A DNA stretch of 64,000 bases from Areca catechu (Eukaryota > Streptophyta > Magnoliopsida > Arecales > Arecaceae): the NCBI GenBank assembly GCA_021397845.1, contig CM038049.1, forward strand, positions 112,994,877 through 113,058,876, read 5' to 3'. The position numbers were made by a program, and so were the translations under genes. The notes beneath the pieces are model-generated. The model saw only the letters and a list, made by a program, of their open reading frames with translations. It did not search any database and was not told where the DNA came from. The first letter of the stretch is position 1; each line of letters starts with the position of its first letter. Below are positions 24,955-37,181 of the stretch, one piece after another.

Positions 24955-25640
24955 GGATCCAGCACCCGAAATCCCTTCTGCCAATGCTCGGAGTTTGGTC
25001 AGGACACTTATTTGAAGTGGGTTTCTGTCGGACTACTGTCCGATGCATAAAGTTGGCGGCTATGAACGACGAGTTCAGTCATGAATTCGAGGAGGCCCAG
25101 TCAGATGAGGTCTTTCAAAAGTTGAAGGAATCTTTTTGCACGCCAGATGATATGGAGTGGTACAAAGTGTCTTGTGCCATCTATAATGTCTAAATGTGAA
25201 ATGGCGGTTCGGTTACTGATCATGTATTGTACATGATCGAGATGATTGAATGACTGGGCAAGCTCAGATGTCCCTTGCACGAGCAACTCAACAAGGATGC
25301 GATCCTGAATTCTCTACCCTCCTCCTATCTTGACTCTCTCGATCATTATAGAATGAATAACTTGCAGTCAATTACCATGGTTTGATGGGGTTATTGCAGA
25401 CTTATGAGAAGGATCACCAATTGATGGTGAATTTAGTGGGAGGTTCTAGAGGTTGTCGTCCCTTTATGAAAGGGAAGAAGAAAAGTAAGGGAAAGAAGGT
25501 GCGGAGTGCTCCTGGCAAAAGTCATACCAAGAAAGTGAAAGCTGATCTAGCTAGTGTAGAGTGCTTCTATTGTAAGAAGCATGTACACTGGAAGAGGAAC
25601 TATCCTCTTTATCAGGTGTCCAAAGAACAGCCCAAGGATG
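24955..25640 (+). pseudogene. gag: Element L copia Gag, frameshifted
   Basis: MDPAPEIPSANARSLVRTLI at 24955 is followed by a stop. The next frame gives MNDEFSHEFEEAQSDEVFQKL with ESFCTPDDMEW, the capsid region. HEQLNKDAILNSLPSSYLDSL follows near 25280. A basic linker leads to a zinc knuckle, CFYCKKHVHWKRNY near 25562, whose last cysteine has become tyrosine. After KEQPKDENVSD the GAG-pre-integrase starts at once, so no aspartic protease domain is present. Confidence 0.8.
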
Positions 25641-26520
25641 AAAATGTCAGTGACCTGTATCTATGGCACTGTAGGCTAGGTCATGTTAACCAGAATAGGA
25701 TAAACAAGTTGCGAGAAGATGGTCTCCTCGAGGTCAGTGATTTTGACTCACTGTCCACTTGTGAACCCTATTTACTTGGTAAAATGACCAAGTCATCTTT
25801 TATTGGAAAAGGTGAACGAGTTATAAAATCTCTGAGACTCATACATATTGATGTTTGCAGACCCATGAAAGTTAGTGGATACAGATATTTCATTATGTTT
25901 ACAGACAACCTTTCCAGGTGTGGTTATGTCTTTTTGATGAGACATAAATCTGAGTCGTTTGAAATGTTCAAACGATATCGTAATGAAGTGGAGAAACAAA
26001 CTGGAAAGAGTATGAAAACCCTTTGATCTGATCGAGGTGGTGAATACCTATCCAGTGAGTTCATGACATATCTTGAGGAGAATGGGATTCTCTCTCAGTG
26101 GACTCCTCCAGGAACACCTCAGTTGAATGGTGTGTCCGAAAGGAGGAATCGAATCCTGTTGGACATGGTTCGATCCATGATGGGCTTTGTAACTCTGCCG
26201 CTATCATTCTAGGGATATGTACTTGAGACAGCTTGTTACTTAATGAATAATGTTCAGAGTAAGATCGTTGTCTCCACTCCATATGAGATATGGACTGGAC
26301 ATAAGCCCTCAATTTCATACCTCCGGGTCTAGGGTTGTCCAGCTTATATAAAGTATTTAGACTCAGATAAACTTGGTCCTAGGTCTGATCGGTGCCTGTT
26401 CATTAGATATCCTAAGGAAACAAAAGGGTATTTCTTCTACTTGGAAGACGAACAGAAAGTGTTCGTTGCTCTTAGGGCTATCTTTTTTTTGAAAAGGAGT
26501 TCCTTGGAGGAGGAACTATA
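25640..26520 (+). pseudogene. Element L GAG-pre-integrase and integrase
   Basis: DLYLWHCRLGHVNQNRINKL (from about 25647) is the GAG-pre-integrase motif with the HHCC zinc site. GKGERVIKSLRLIHIDVCRP then introduces the IN core, with its first Asp in HIDV. The frame runs to a stop at 26026 and continues broken, with SDRGGEYLS (second Asp), TPPGTPQLNGVSERRN (Glu) and GHKPSISYLRV up to about 26330. A post-IN stretch (PRSDRCLFIRYPKETKGYFFY) runs to 26470. Confidence 0.85.
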
Positions 26521-26759
26521 GCCTCTAAGATTGAACTTGGTGAAGTTCAACCAGTGAAAGAACCTGTACACTCTAAGGACATCATAGAACCGGCTATGAT
26601 TGGATCACATCCCGAACCTTTTATTAGGAGATCAGGTAGAGTACCGCATCAGCCGGACAGATACTATGGTTTCTAGGTCTGAGACGGTGATCCCATTGAG
26701 CTTGACGAGAATAATGAGGATCCGATCACCTATATAGATGCACTTTAGAGATCTGACTC

Positions 26760-27800
26760 CGAGGCGTGGCTTGGAGCCATGCGATCCGAGATGGAGTCCA
26801 TGGAGATCAACAATGTATGGACATTGGTTGATCCACCTGAAGGGATAAAACCCATTGGGTGCAAGTTGATTTTTAAGAGGAAAAGGGATGCAGATGGGAA
26901 GGTGGAGATCAATAAAGCCCGTCTAGTTACCAAGGGGTATCTTCAGCGATATGGTATCGATTATGATGAGACATTCTCTCCTGTGGCAATGCTTAAGTCT
27001 ATTCGGATCATGCTAGCTTTGGCAGCCCATTTTGACTACGAGATATGGCAGATGGATGTTCGAACCGCTTTCCTAAATGGGGAGCTAGATTAGGAGGTGT
27101 ATATGATACAGCCTGAAGGGTTAACATCCACAAACAAGTCAAAAGTGTGCAAATTGCAGAGGTCCATTTATGGAGTCAAGCAAGCATCTCGAAGTTGGAA
27201 CATGTGATTTGATAGGTGTATCAAATCGTATGGCTTCGTTAGGAATAGAGAGAAACTCTGCATCTATAAGTGGGTTAATGGTTCTATGATTGTATAACTG
27301 GTACTGTATGTTGATGACATTCTCTTAATCAGGAATGACATCGTAGCATTGCAAGGAATAAAGGTCTGGTTGTCATCTCAGTTCTCCATGAAGGACTTGG
27401 GTGAAGCTTCTTACATACTGGATATGAAGATCTATAGAGATAGATCTAAGAGTCTTCTAGGATTGTCCCAGTCTACGTACATTGATACCATGCTGAAACT
27501 GTTCAGCATAGAAAATTCCAAGAAAGGCTATCTCCCGATAGGTTCTAGAATTACTCTTTCCAAGAAGGATTGTGTGACAACTCCTGAGGAAAGAGAGTGC
27601 ATGAGTAGAGTTCCTTATGCTTCAGCAGTGGACTCTATCATGTATGCTATGATATGTCCTAGACCAGACGTGGCATACTCACTAGGAGTAGTGAGCAGAT
27701 ACCAATCTGACCCAGGTGAGGCGCATTGGAAGGTGGTTAAGACCATCCTAAAGTATTTGAGAAATACTAAGGACCAATGGCTGAGTTATGAAGACCTGAG
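26760..27800 (+). pseudogene. Element L reverse transcriptase (copia RVT_2 type)
   Basis: MRSEMESMEINNVWTLVDPP begins at 26779, followed by GIDYDETFSPVAMLKSIRIM and YEIWQMDVRTAFLNG, the hallmark copia RT blocks. A stop at 27093 interrupts it. YVDDIL, the catalytic motif, lies at about 27308. FSMKDLGEASYILDMKIYRD and a connection region (YASAVDSIMYAMICPRPDVA) follow to 27804. It would copy the RNA genome, but here it is broken by stops. Confidence 0.87.
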
Positions 27801-28290
27801 TTGAAACTTGTGGGATATACTGACTCTAGTTTCTAGTCAGACAGAGATGATATTAAGAGTGTGTCAGGGTTTGTGTTTACCCTGAATGGAGGAGCGATCT
27901 GCTGGAAAAGTTCCAAGTAGGCAACAGTTGCAGACTCGGTAAAGTGAAGCAGAGTACTTTGCAGCATCAAATACAGCAAAGAAAGTCGTGTGGTTGCGGA
28001 AATTCCTTGGAGTGCTAGGGGTGGCACCTTCCCTAGATGGTCTTGATCTTGTGTATATGTGACAGCATAGGGGCCATTGCTCAAGCTAAGGAGCCAAAGT
28101 CATATCACCGCACTAAGCATATTCTGCGGTGCTATCACCTCGTGCGAGAGATCGTGGAATGATGTGACATCAATCTTATGAAGATCAATGAAAAGGAAAG
28201 TCTGACAGACCCATTCACTAAAGCCATTGGAATCAAAGAGTTGGACAATGGAAAATGGGTATTAGATACTGTTCTGATAGGCTTTAGTAC
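27800..28290 (+). pseudogene. Element L RNase H and C-terminal tail
   Basis: LVGYTDSSF, SVSGFVFTLNGGAICWKSSK and a frame-broken AEYF-like region are the copia RNase H blocks. The tail MKINEKESLTDPFTKAIGIK is at 28178. The element then ends in the polypurine tract. Confidence 0.8.
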
Positions 28291-28300
28291 AAGTGGGAGT
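28291..28300 (+). other. Polypurine tract of element L
   Basis: Aagtgggagt abuts the 3' LTR and is the primer for plus-strand DNA synthesis. Confidence 0.85.
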
Positions 28301-30857
28301 TGTTGGGAATTGTGTTCCAAAGCCAATCGCCTAGGTTGTAGGCGGTTGTACTTAGTATTATAATCTATATATGAATTAATAAAATATTATTTTGGGAGCT
28401 CATCACATTAATCATTTCCCTGTAATAAACTCAATTTATATGATGAAGTCCTTAGGACTGCACTGACTTCGATATAGAGAGGATATATCGAGTGGTCCTT
28501 TAAAAGGTTCACAACCAAAGGATACATTGTATAGGACAGCAATGTATCAAGTGTAGGTTGTTGTGGTTCACATCATTTAGTTGTCCTCTTGACCAAAGGA
28601 GTGTGGTGACACTAATGTGATCTGCAAGTGAGATGTGTGATATCTCATTGTACGTGACTCCGTACAACTCCTTTCTGCCAAAGGATTGCTTGCGACTGGA
28701 TATGGGTATATGTGTCCTTTCGATCTGAGGTCACGATGGTAGCTTGCAAGCAACTCTATGTGCTTTGGTGCAGGACTACCCGGATTTCTAAGCCGGTGAT
28801 GGAAAGTTTCTGGGTACAGGCAAGTACTTGTGAAGCAGTGGTGGACCAAGATGGAATTGACCTATCCAAATTGTTTGGATTGAATATCTCGTAGTGTCTC
28901 AATTTAGCAAATCCTTGGCCAAGGTAGTCCTAGTGAGGAGTCACTGGACTTGCGAGGTTGAGACATGTTATGGATTGACCAAATTTGGGTTGGCAGTTTA
29001 ACCCTAGGTCATCTTGAGCATTGGAGGTCAAAGGGATGAATTATACGGTAACCATATGCCAGAGGTTCAATAGATTTCTCTCGCATCTTTGGCTTATCTG
29101 GATGCCAGGACCCATTGCTAGATAGTATATTGTGCTGGTACTGGAAGTGTTCTAGTGCTACCTTTTAGGTTCGAGCCTATGAGGTCACACGCCATCGAGG
29201 ATTTCTTTCTGATCCAGGAAACGATCAACGATTGAGAATCGTTTCGGTATTTAGGTTAAATGGATTAATAGAGCACACATTATATTTTTCTGGTATGATT
29301 TGGATCGACCAGGATTTGTTTGGGTCAACCAAGAATTGTTCTTGATAGACTAGGACTGAACCAAGTTTTATTACTCATTGGGTTTAGTCGGACTAGGTTT
29401 TATTAAACCAATTTTTGAAATTGGTGAATGGTTCAACGTGGTTTTCCCTTTCCTGTTTCACCGATTCAAATGAGATGAGATGTCATGGAGTTTGGTTGCA
29501 ATTTGGATTGGCTCTTCTCGGTCTCTCGGTGGTGATCTCCCACACATCCTCTGTTTTTCCCTCCCGCACGTCTCTTCTTCATGGTGATTTTCCAGCAGCA
29601 ACTCCTATTCCCAGATATTATAAATCGGTTCAAATTGATCCAAAGGAGTTTGGATTTATCGGGGTTTCCTCTTCGATGTTTTATCTGGACTGCTCTTCCA
29701 TCATTTTCCCTTGCCTTCGTGGATTGAATTCTTTGCCTATAAATACATCCTGATGGTTCAACGCTCGGAGGTGCAAGAGAGAAGCAATAGAGATGAGAAG
29801 CAGAGCATGACAAAGAGGAGAAAAATAGAGGCTCACAGGATTTTTCCTTTGGGCTTCACAGCATCTTCCCGGCCTTCTTGGGCATCATCACACCTTCAAG
29901 GTTTGTCATGGCAGCATGAAGTTCTAAGGAAGTGGCGTGCAACACCATGAGATGAAGTGCAACACCATGAGATGAAGCAGTAGGCTGTGCGTGATCAGAG
30001 ATGAAGGCCGTGATAGATCAAAGAGAGGAGCAGCATGCGATTGGAGCAGCAAGCCTTCGGTTCCCTGCTCCACCCCCATTCGATACTCTCGGTTTTCACA
30101 GCCTGTGGTTTTTGTTTTTTTAAACAGGGGATGCCATATGAAGAGGAAAAGAAACAGTGCACCGGTTTTATTCACGTCTTTGTTTGGGCCGTGAGATGTA
30201 AAGGAAGAGGGGAAAACAGGGCGTGCAAAAGTGGAGGCCGCGAGTTAGTGACCGTGGGTTGCAGGCCATGATTTTTAGAAAAATCTGAGTGCAGAATTTC
30301 TTTGGAAGTTCTGGGTTTATTCCTTCCCTGGTATCATTATTTCCTTGGCGTGCTCTTGGTGGAGTTTGGGCGGTCTTCGAGAAGATTGTCCATGAGAATT
30401 ATTTGATATTCCCTGCTCTACATTGCCATGACCAATAGCATCCATCTGGGAGTCGGATCAGCAAGAGCCCTATGCATAGATACTCTAGAGGGTGGACACG
30501 TTGACACCTCGAGAGGTCGGATCATTCTTCATCTTGTTGTGTTGCAGATCTTATTTGATGTTGAAAGAGTTCAACCGGTCGCTGCTAATCTAATATGAAG
30601 ACCGAGGGAGTCGGCTTCGATTAGATATATTTTATTTTGGTTATCATGCATACCTAGATCTAGTTGTTATCATATGATTTATATTATTGCATTTGCCTAT
30701 ACATGCATGTATATTTTGTTATATGCATCATGATATGTTAGATCCTGTGCATGAGTAGGTACTTTCCGCTGTATGCTTAAAAATTTTAATTATGCAATAC
30801 CTGCTCCCTAGTGCAACATGTTTACAGTAGGCTTCCGCTGCACCAGGTTTTCCTTCA
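28301..30857 (+). repeat. Element L 3' LTR (2557 bp)
   Basis: It pairs with 20409-23247 and has a single promoter copy (TATA 29738-29745). A 17-bp local duplication (gcaacaccatgagatgaa type) lies near 29938-29975. It ends ...TTTTCCTTCA, followed by AGGCC. Confidence 0.92.
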
Positions 30858-31437
30858 AGGCCATCGTTCTCCAAGCCCAGCACCCCCATATCCTCCATCT
30901 AAATAGGCCACCAGCCATCTTCAATAATTTTTTTGGCATTCAATCTTTTTCTTCCTTTCAGTTTAGTAATTTTTCCATATCCTACATCACTAATCCTTGA
31001 CGTGTGCAGGATCCCTTTGGTGAAACAACCCTTGGATGAGATCTTCCTTGCCCTCGAAGACATCTAATAAAAAGTCGATGGATCCACGGTTAAGTGGCTA
31101 GATCATCCAAGTGCTGATCCGAGTGGAGCGATCTCATCAAGACATCATTGCCAGGTAAGTTCAGTCCAATTCCCTTCTCTCTTTGTTTATTTTTTTTGAA
31201 GATTGAACATGCACCTAATATGCCTTCTTAGTCCTAGGATCCCTTATTAACTTTGTCTCTTTGATAGTTCTAGCATGTCGGTAGGATTCTAATCATTACT
31301 AGAAAACCCTAACCTAGTCTTGACCTATTTCAAAATTTAATCATGATAAAATCTGAAATTATATTGCTGCATATTTTATGTTTCTCCCCTGAATCCTCAT
31401 CCTACATCATGTTAGAATCCCATCTCTCTTCAGTCTT

Positions 31438-31995
31438 CAAAGAGGCAGAGAGAGGAAAAAGAAAATGTAATTTCCTTTTCTGACAAGGATCTAGTCAGGA
31501 TCCAAAATTTTCATAATGATGCTATTATTATTTCTATGGCAATAGCAAAGCATGATGTAAAAGGAGTTTTGATTGATAGTGAAAGCTCGACTGATGTTTT
31601 TCTTTTACAATACTTTTGTTTTGATGAATTTGTCTAAAAACTAGTTGAAGCAGTTTCTATTCCCCTAGTCAGCTTCTCTGGACAACCCATCGGGGTCGAA
31701 GGAAAAATCACACTTCCTTTCATTATAGGAACTCTACCCTGATAAAGTATTATCTTTGTAACCTTCACAAATATTCTGGTGCCCTTAGCTTATGATGTCA
31801 TTCTCGGGTGGCCATGGTTAAACAAATTGGATGGAGTTATCTCAACTAAATACCTTTTTGTCTACTTCCCGGCCAGGAATAGAGTCGAGGAGATACATAG
31901 AGATTAGCAATTAGCCCAATAATACTTTATGATATCAACAAAAGAGCAAAAGGCTAATGAGATACCAACCACCGAGAAGCTTGACTAAAGAGAGC
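31438..31995 (+). pseudogene. Element M aspartic protease
   Basis: The reading is ISFSDKDLVRIQNFHNDA, then VLIDSESSTDVFLLQYF (D at 31575), then VPLAYDVILGWPWLNKL. The catalytic Gly of D-S-G is Glu. The first codons continue directly from the M sequence left of 4399 once the GTCTT duplication is accounted for. A stop falls near 31635 and others follow. Confidence 0.75.
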
Positions 31996-32039
31996 CTGAG
32001 GAGAGGGAAGAACCTGCTAAGTAGTTACTTTCTTTCCTA

Positions 32040-32970
32040 TTGAAGGTTGATCCTTCAAGGACTATGCAAATTGGAGCTCTTCTACACAAGATGGAAAGGA
32101 AACGATTGCTTCAGTCCTTATGGCTTAATGCTGATATTTTTGCTTGGTCGACATCAAACATGCCTGGGATTCTTCCTAAGTAATCATCTAAAATTGAATG
32201 TGGATCCAAATTTCATGCGAATTGAATAGAATAAAAGAAACTTTGCTCTGGAGATGCTAAAGGCTATTGATGAGAAAGTCAACAAGCTATTAACTTCTAG
32301 ATTCATCTAAGAAGCCCACTATCCCGACTAGCTAGCCACATAGTCATGGTCAAAAAAGCTAATGGGAAGTGAATAATCTATATCAACTATACCGACTTGA
32401 ATAAAGCATGTTTAAAGGATAACTTTCCACTATTAAAGATAGATTAACTAGTTGATGCAACCTCTAAGCACAAGCTACTGAACTTCATAGATACCTTCTC
32501 AGGCTATAACCAAATAAGAATGGCTCTCAATAATAATAAGAATACTACTTTTTTCATTGAAATAGGTATTTATTATTATAATGTAATGCACTTCAGTATG
32601 AAAAATATAGTAGCCACCTATCAGCACCTGGTCAACAAAATTTTCAAAGACCAAATCTGCTAAAACATGAAAGTTTATGTTGATGACATGCTCATCAAAT
32701 GCTCTGATAAAGCTTACCATATCAAGACCTGGAAGAGGCTTTTGTGCCCTTCATTAAAGTTAAATACATGTAAGTGCACCTTTGGCATTACTGTCAGCAA
32801 GTATCTCAGTTTTCTAGTTACAAAGCAGGGCATTAAGAAAAGCCTAGAAAAAATCCATGCTATTCCTGACATGTGGCATCTAACTTCTAATAAAAAAGTA
32901 CATTAGCTAACTGGGTGCAATGTAGCACTTAGTCGATTTATCTCGTAGTTTGCTGAGTGCTGCTTCTTCA
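32040..32970 (+). pseudogene. Element M reverse transcriptase
   Basis: Fragments in order: LLNADIFAWS-like end of the linker (32120), VMVKKANGK and YTDLNKACLKDNFPL (32345-32430), LLNFIDTFSGYNQI (32478-32515), TTFFIEIGIYYYNVMHF (32547-32595), and the catalytic YVDDML (32676-32693). KCTFGITVSKYLSFLVTKQGI follows. Several stops and shifts interrupt it. The blocks are gypsy RT in Tat style. Confidence 0.82.
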
Positions 32971-33860
32971 AAGTTCTCTAGCAAATGAACAACTTCTCTT
33001 GGAAAGATGAGTACCAACAAGTTTTCGAGGAGCTAAAGTGGTTTCTTGGTTCTTCACCTATACTCTCTAAACCAAAAGTCAAAGAACTCTACTTGTACCT
33101 GTCTGCATCCCTAGAAGCTATAAGCTCCATGCTTATTCTATTGGACAATAAAAGAACCCAAAAGCCCATCTACTAAATACTTCGTGATGTAGAGATCAAG
33201 TATTCTAAACTTAAAAGATTATTTATATGCTAATCATCTTTATGCAGCATCTTAGGCCTTACTTTCAAGCTCACTCAGTCATCATCTTGACCAACCAACC
33301 ACTCGAAGATATCCTACAATGACCAGACACCTTCGGGAGAATGACCAAGTGGGCAATTAAGCTTAGTGAATTTGATAACTTTTACCAACCAAGACTGGTG
33401 ACGAAAGTCCAAATTTTAGCATACCTTTGGTGGGGTGCACCTAGTCAGACAAAAGCTTGAAAAGGAACCTACCAAGCAGTTTGACCCAGAGTCCACTTAG
33501 ATTCTTCATGTGGATGGAGCTTCTAGTTCTTAAGGAAGTGGAGCAGGACTTATTCTCATGAACTCAAAAGAAGTGGTTGCCAAGTATGCACTTTGTTTTT
33601 TATTTAAGGTAACCAATAATCAAGCCCAGTACAAAGCTTTACTAGCCAGACTAAAACTTGCCAAGGAGTTCAGGATGAAAAGCCTTTGGATTTTCACCAA
33701 CTCCTATCTTATAGCTAGCCAAGTTATTAGTGAGTTTGAAGCTTAGGACTCGATAATGGCCAAGTATCTTGATAAGATATGAATTTTCACATTGGCCCTC
33801 AAGCACTTTGATATATCTCATATTCCAAGATAGGTGAATGCTCGAATAGATACACTTTCC
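32971..33860 (+). pseudogene. Element M RNase H and second (archaeal-type) RNase H
   Basis: The first RNase H starts with FSWKDEYQQVFEELKWFL (32991). After a degenerate linker, LHVDGASSS (33505) and NSKEVVAKYALCFLFKVTNN with QYKALLARLKLAKEF form a second RNase H-like domain. This duplicated RNase H is a hallmark of the Tat lineage. Stops make both inactive. Confidence 0.75.
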
Positions 33861-33869
33861 TAACTAGCA

Positions 33870-34866
33870 ACCTTTGTCAATAACTTCCTCAGATGGACTT
33901 ATATCGACTACTTGGAGGCTCCCAATATCAAGAAATTGAGGTCCATCAAGTCACCCATGAGTCGAGTTGGATGGAACTATTCATCAAGTTTTTGATAGAT
34001 GACATCCTACCCAACAACTGCTTAGAAACAAAGAAATTCAAATGGAAAGTTTCATACTTCGTGTTATTGGATGGGCAACACTACAAAAGGTCTTATTTCT
34101 TTCTCTTACTAAGTGCTTGTAGCCCATCGACATTGACTACGTACTTCAAAAGATCCATGAAGGGATCTACAGGAATCATTTGGGGGTAGGTCCTTGGCCT
34201 ACAAAGCTCTAAGGAAAGGATACTACTAGCCCACCATGCAAGAAGATGCCATGGAGCTTATGCAGAGGTGCGACTAGTGTTCATGGTATGCCAACATCCA
34301 GCAGCAACTAGCAAACCAATTGAACCAGCTCTCTTCTCCTTAGCCATTTTCCTAATGGGACATGGATATACTCAATCCATGTCCCTTAACTACAAGTTAG
34401 CTGACATTCCTAATTGCCACCATTAGCTACTTCACAAAATGGGTAGAGGCAGAACCTTTGATATACATTACCGAGAGCAAGGCCAAGAATTTCTTCTAGA
34501 AATATATTATTTGCTGATTCAGACTTCTCCATGTCATTATCATCGACAATAGTTGATAATTCATCAACCAGGCATTCAAGGACTTCTGTACTGAACTCCA
34601 CATTCAAGAACTTCTGCATTGAACTCTACATTCAACATGAAGAAACTCCTCGTGCAAGGGGATTCTTGCTGGCAGACCTAACATCACTCGATTGTTGGGT
34701 CTAGGAATGAAAACTGGAACTAACTGGGGAACTAGTACTATTCCCAAAATTGAAGGACATTCATCTCAGTCATCATCGAGACAATGCTTGCTAGATTGGG
34801 TGAAATGGGAGCATTTGGACTAGCCAACTAACTAGTCTGGAGTGACCCCCAGAATGATGAAGTTTC
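33870..34866 (+). pseudogene. Element M integrase, truncated by element K
   Basis: Degenerate N-terminal region, then ISYFTKWVEAEPLIYITESK (34420-34490), VIIIDN and QAFKDFCTELHIQ (34535-34610) from the IN core. It stops at 34866 where the K LTR begins. The remaining M sequence should lie to the right of K, outside the window. Confidence 0.7.
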
Positions 34867-37181
34867 TGTTGGGTTTCTGACATAGATGACTAGCATGCAA
34901 GACTAAGTTCTAAACCCTTGGTGCAACGGAAGCAAAAATCATGAAAAATAATTTTTCAAAAGCATGCTAATTTAAAATAAATATAAATCATCATCTAACA
35001 TACCACTTAACATGATGAAATAGTAAAATAAATCAGATTGAAAATATAATAAAATTATAAGATGAAGGATTCAACTTATCTTAATCATTAAATCCTACTT
35101 CTTATACTAGATTTGTTGGATTAATTGGATCTGATGGGATTCGTCGGAGCCGTGCAAGTGCTCAACATCTACTGGTATCCACATGGAGCCTTCCTAACTA
35201 AATCACCAATACCCCTAGACTGCTAGATCCTTGCAGGTCTTTCTTCAAATACAGAGATGGACCTTCTTCTTCTAGTTAAAGTCGAGAACCCTATATAGCC
35301 TTTCTCCTCTTTCTATAAGAAATAACTACCAGAAATACTTAGATCCTATTTCTAATTTTTTCTATCTATAAACTAGAGACTCTTAGCTTTCTTTAGATAT
35401 AGGACATATATGGCATGGAAGAAAAATAATGAGGAACAGAAAGAAGAAAAGTGGGCTACAAAAAAAAAATTCTGCGCTCCAAACTTGCACCCTTCTTAAA
35501 GTCCATGCCAAAACCCCTTTCATGTTGCCTCTAAAATCTAGATAAAATATGATTCTAATCTAATATAAATAAAATTCAAATCAAATTAGAGTCCAATCAA
35601 ATTTGGAAGGAGAGAGAGTCTCAGATAAAGATAAGTGGTGCTAACTTGGGGCCTCTCTCTTCTTATGGCATGCGCCAAGAGGAGGTGTGCATTTCCATGC
35701 CCCTCCTCTTGGTTTTTGCATGAGAAAAGGAGAGAGAGATCGACTTAACTAGATCTCCAAGCTGCTGGTCTAGTTTGACTCAATTTTTGACTAATTTTGA
35801 AATCATTTCATGTCTAAATTAAACCAAATTTAAAAAGGCTGTTGATTCGGTTAACTAGATCAACAATTCAAGTTAAACTTAAATTATGAATCCAATTAAC
35901 TTTAAATTAAGTTAATAATTATTAAATTTGATTTAATTAATTCAAATAATAAATTCAAATATTATTGTAACATTTACAAATAAGTTCATCTTGCTAAAAT
36001 TAGCAAGTGCTAATATTAGTAAGTGCTAAAATTAGTAGGTGCTAAAATTAGCAAGTGCCAAAATTGATTAGTGCTAAAATTAGCAAGTATTATATATGTA
36101 ACTCTTACATAGATCCATGCTTAGGTCAGGTCAAACTCCTTTTGTGTGTAACCCCTTAGATTTTATTTTATATGGTATTGAGATATACCATGATCTCTAT
36201 CATAATATCATATTAAAACTCTTTCGATGGACTAGAACAATTTTAGCTTAACCCTAGCTTAGATTGTTGATCCGAAAACTATCCTAGTGAGCTCTTACAA
36301 TCCACTAGTGATACCTAGCAATAGTGACAACCCATTAGAATAGAAATAAATCCCTAAGTGTAGTTACTATGTCATTAAATTTTTTACTGAAAATCCCAAC
36401 AAGATGCATGTTATGGTAACTCGTCAAACCCTAAGCATCCATCATATGTCAATCTTAATTGGCTTGAGTCCAATTGTGATTTCCTTAAAAACTCTTTTTT
36501 AACATCATACTACTATGGTCACAGATTTAAGAACTCAACTTATTAGGTTGCATAAGACTTTACCTTAACTACTAAAGTCGATAGATCCCTTATAAGTGTA
36601 CTCCTTACTTCTACAGTGAAGTTACTATAGCCAACAAGTACCATGAGGTTCTGAATGACTAGGGATAATATTTATATACCATCAAACCATAGAAACCTCA
36701 TTATGAGTAGCCGAGACACCACAGGTTAAGGAATTACACACACAACTACAACATTTGAAAAGTCACCGACAAGGAGTAGACATCCATGTAACTTCTCGGA
36801 CTTGGTTATGCTCAGTTCAATTGTTCTTTAACAACCACTAGCATTCTTACCTAGTGTCTCTATATTGTAGACTCAAGACTCATCTACCTAGAAGGGAGGA
36901 GATTCATGCACCAATCTTGATGGATCAATCACCATCCTTATGATGATCTAATGATCAGGAGCTTTTTAAGAGTTAATCTATAATGACACATATCTTAAAT
37001 TCTTAACTCATGAGAATCCGTATCATTCTCTATAACTTCATGAAAGACTCATAAACACATCAGATATGAATAAAAAGAATAAAGCCCAATTTTATTGATT
37101 TTAATGAATTAAGTATAAAATTATATCATAAAATAATATAATGTATTATACCAATTTGGCTTCTAGGACATACATCTAACA
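34867..37181 (-). repeat. Element K 3' LTR (2315 bp)
   Basis: The outer end is TGTTGGGTTTC and the inner end is ...CATCTAACA, next to antisense polypurine tract atctcccact. It matches the LTR fragment at 1-911. A run of near-repeats 'aagtgctaaaattagc' lies at 35990-36090. Confidence 0.87.
35990..36090. repeat. Short tandem repeats in element K LTR
   Basis: About five imperfect units of the form ctaaaattagcaagtg (15-18 bp) in a row. Confidence 0.75.

Larger units (their letters stand above)
20409..30857 (+). mobile_element. Element L: Ty1/copia retrotransposon, complete but defective
   Basis: The LTRs are 20409-23247 and 28301-30857 (TGTTGGGAATTG...TTTTCCTTCA), with TSD AGGCC at 20404-20408 and 30858-30862. 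The PBS is at 23249 and the polypurine tract aagtgggagt at 28291. The interior order is gag, GAG-pre-integrase, IN, RT, RNase H, which is copia order with IN before RT. A recognisable protease between the zinc knuckle and GAG-pre-integrase is missing, and stops and shifts break the frame. L lies inside element A's 3' LTR. Confidence 0.93.
4399..31432 (+). mobile_element. Element A: non-autonomous chromovirus-like gypsy element with nested insertions
   Basis: A has LTRs at 4399-6561 and 19432-31432 (both interrupted), a PBS at 6566, gag from 7948, an accessory region at 9420-10087, an IN C-terminal remnant up to 10376 and a chromodomain-like tail at 19190-19431. It has no PR, RT, RNase H or IN core. 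Once insertions are subtracted the two LTRs are about 1.56 and 1.55 kb. Nested inside are a solo LTR (4882-5478), G (10377-17591), H (17593-19184) and copia L (20409-30857). The TSD is GTCTT. Confidence 0.88.
19432..31432 (+). repeat. Element A 3' LTR, split by copia element L
   Basis: It starts TGATGGGGACATC at 19432 and runs to 20408, then resumes at 30863 and ends ...CATCTCTCTTCA at 31432, followed by the GTCTT duplication. It matches the 5' LTR except for the 597-bp solo LTR there and the L insertion here. Its TATA box is at 20181-20188. Confidence 0.88.
2781..34866 (+). mobile_element. Element M: decayed Ty3/gypsy retrotransposon, Tat lineage, interrupted
   Basis: M is the founder of the nest. 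Its gag half lies at 2781-4398 and its PR-RT-RH-aRH-IN half at 31433-34866. Element A and everything nested in A fills 4399-31432, flanked by the M pentamer GTCTT on both sides. The right end is cut at 34867 by copia element K. The gag wording (LDPYDSTMDLLDHLEIYKTL) and the second RNase H-like domain after the first identify the Tat (Ogre/Retand-like) lineage. Many stops and frameshifts show it is old. Its LTRs were not identified. Confidence 0.8.

Noticed and set aside
35990..36090. CRISPR-like short repeats in element K's LTR
   Set aside because: Imperfect, directly adjoining units without unique spacers in a plant retrotransposon LTR.
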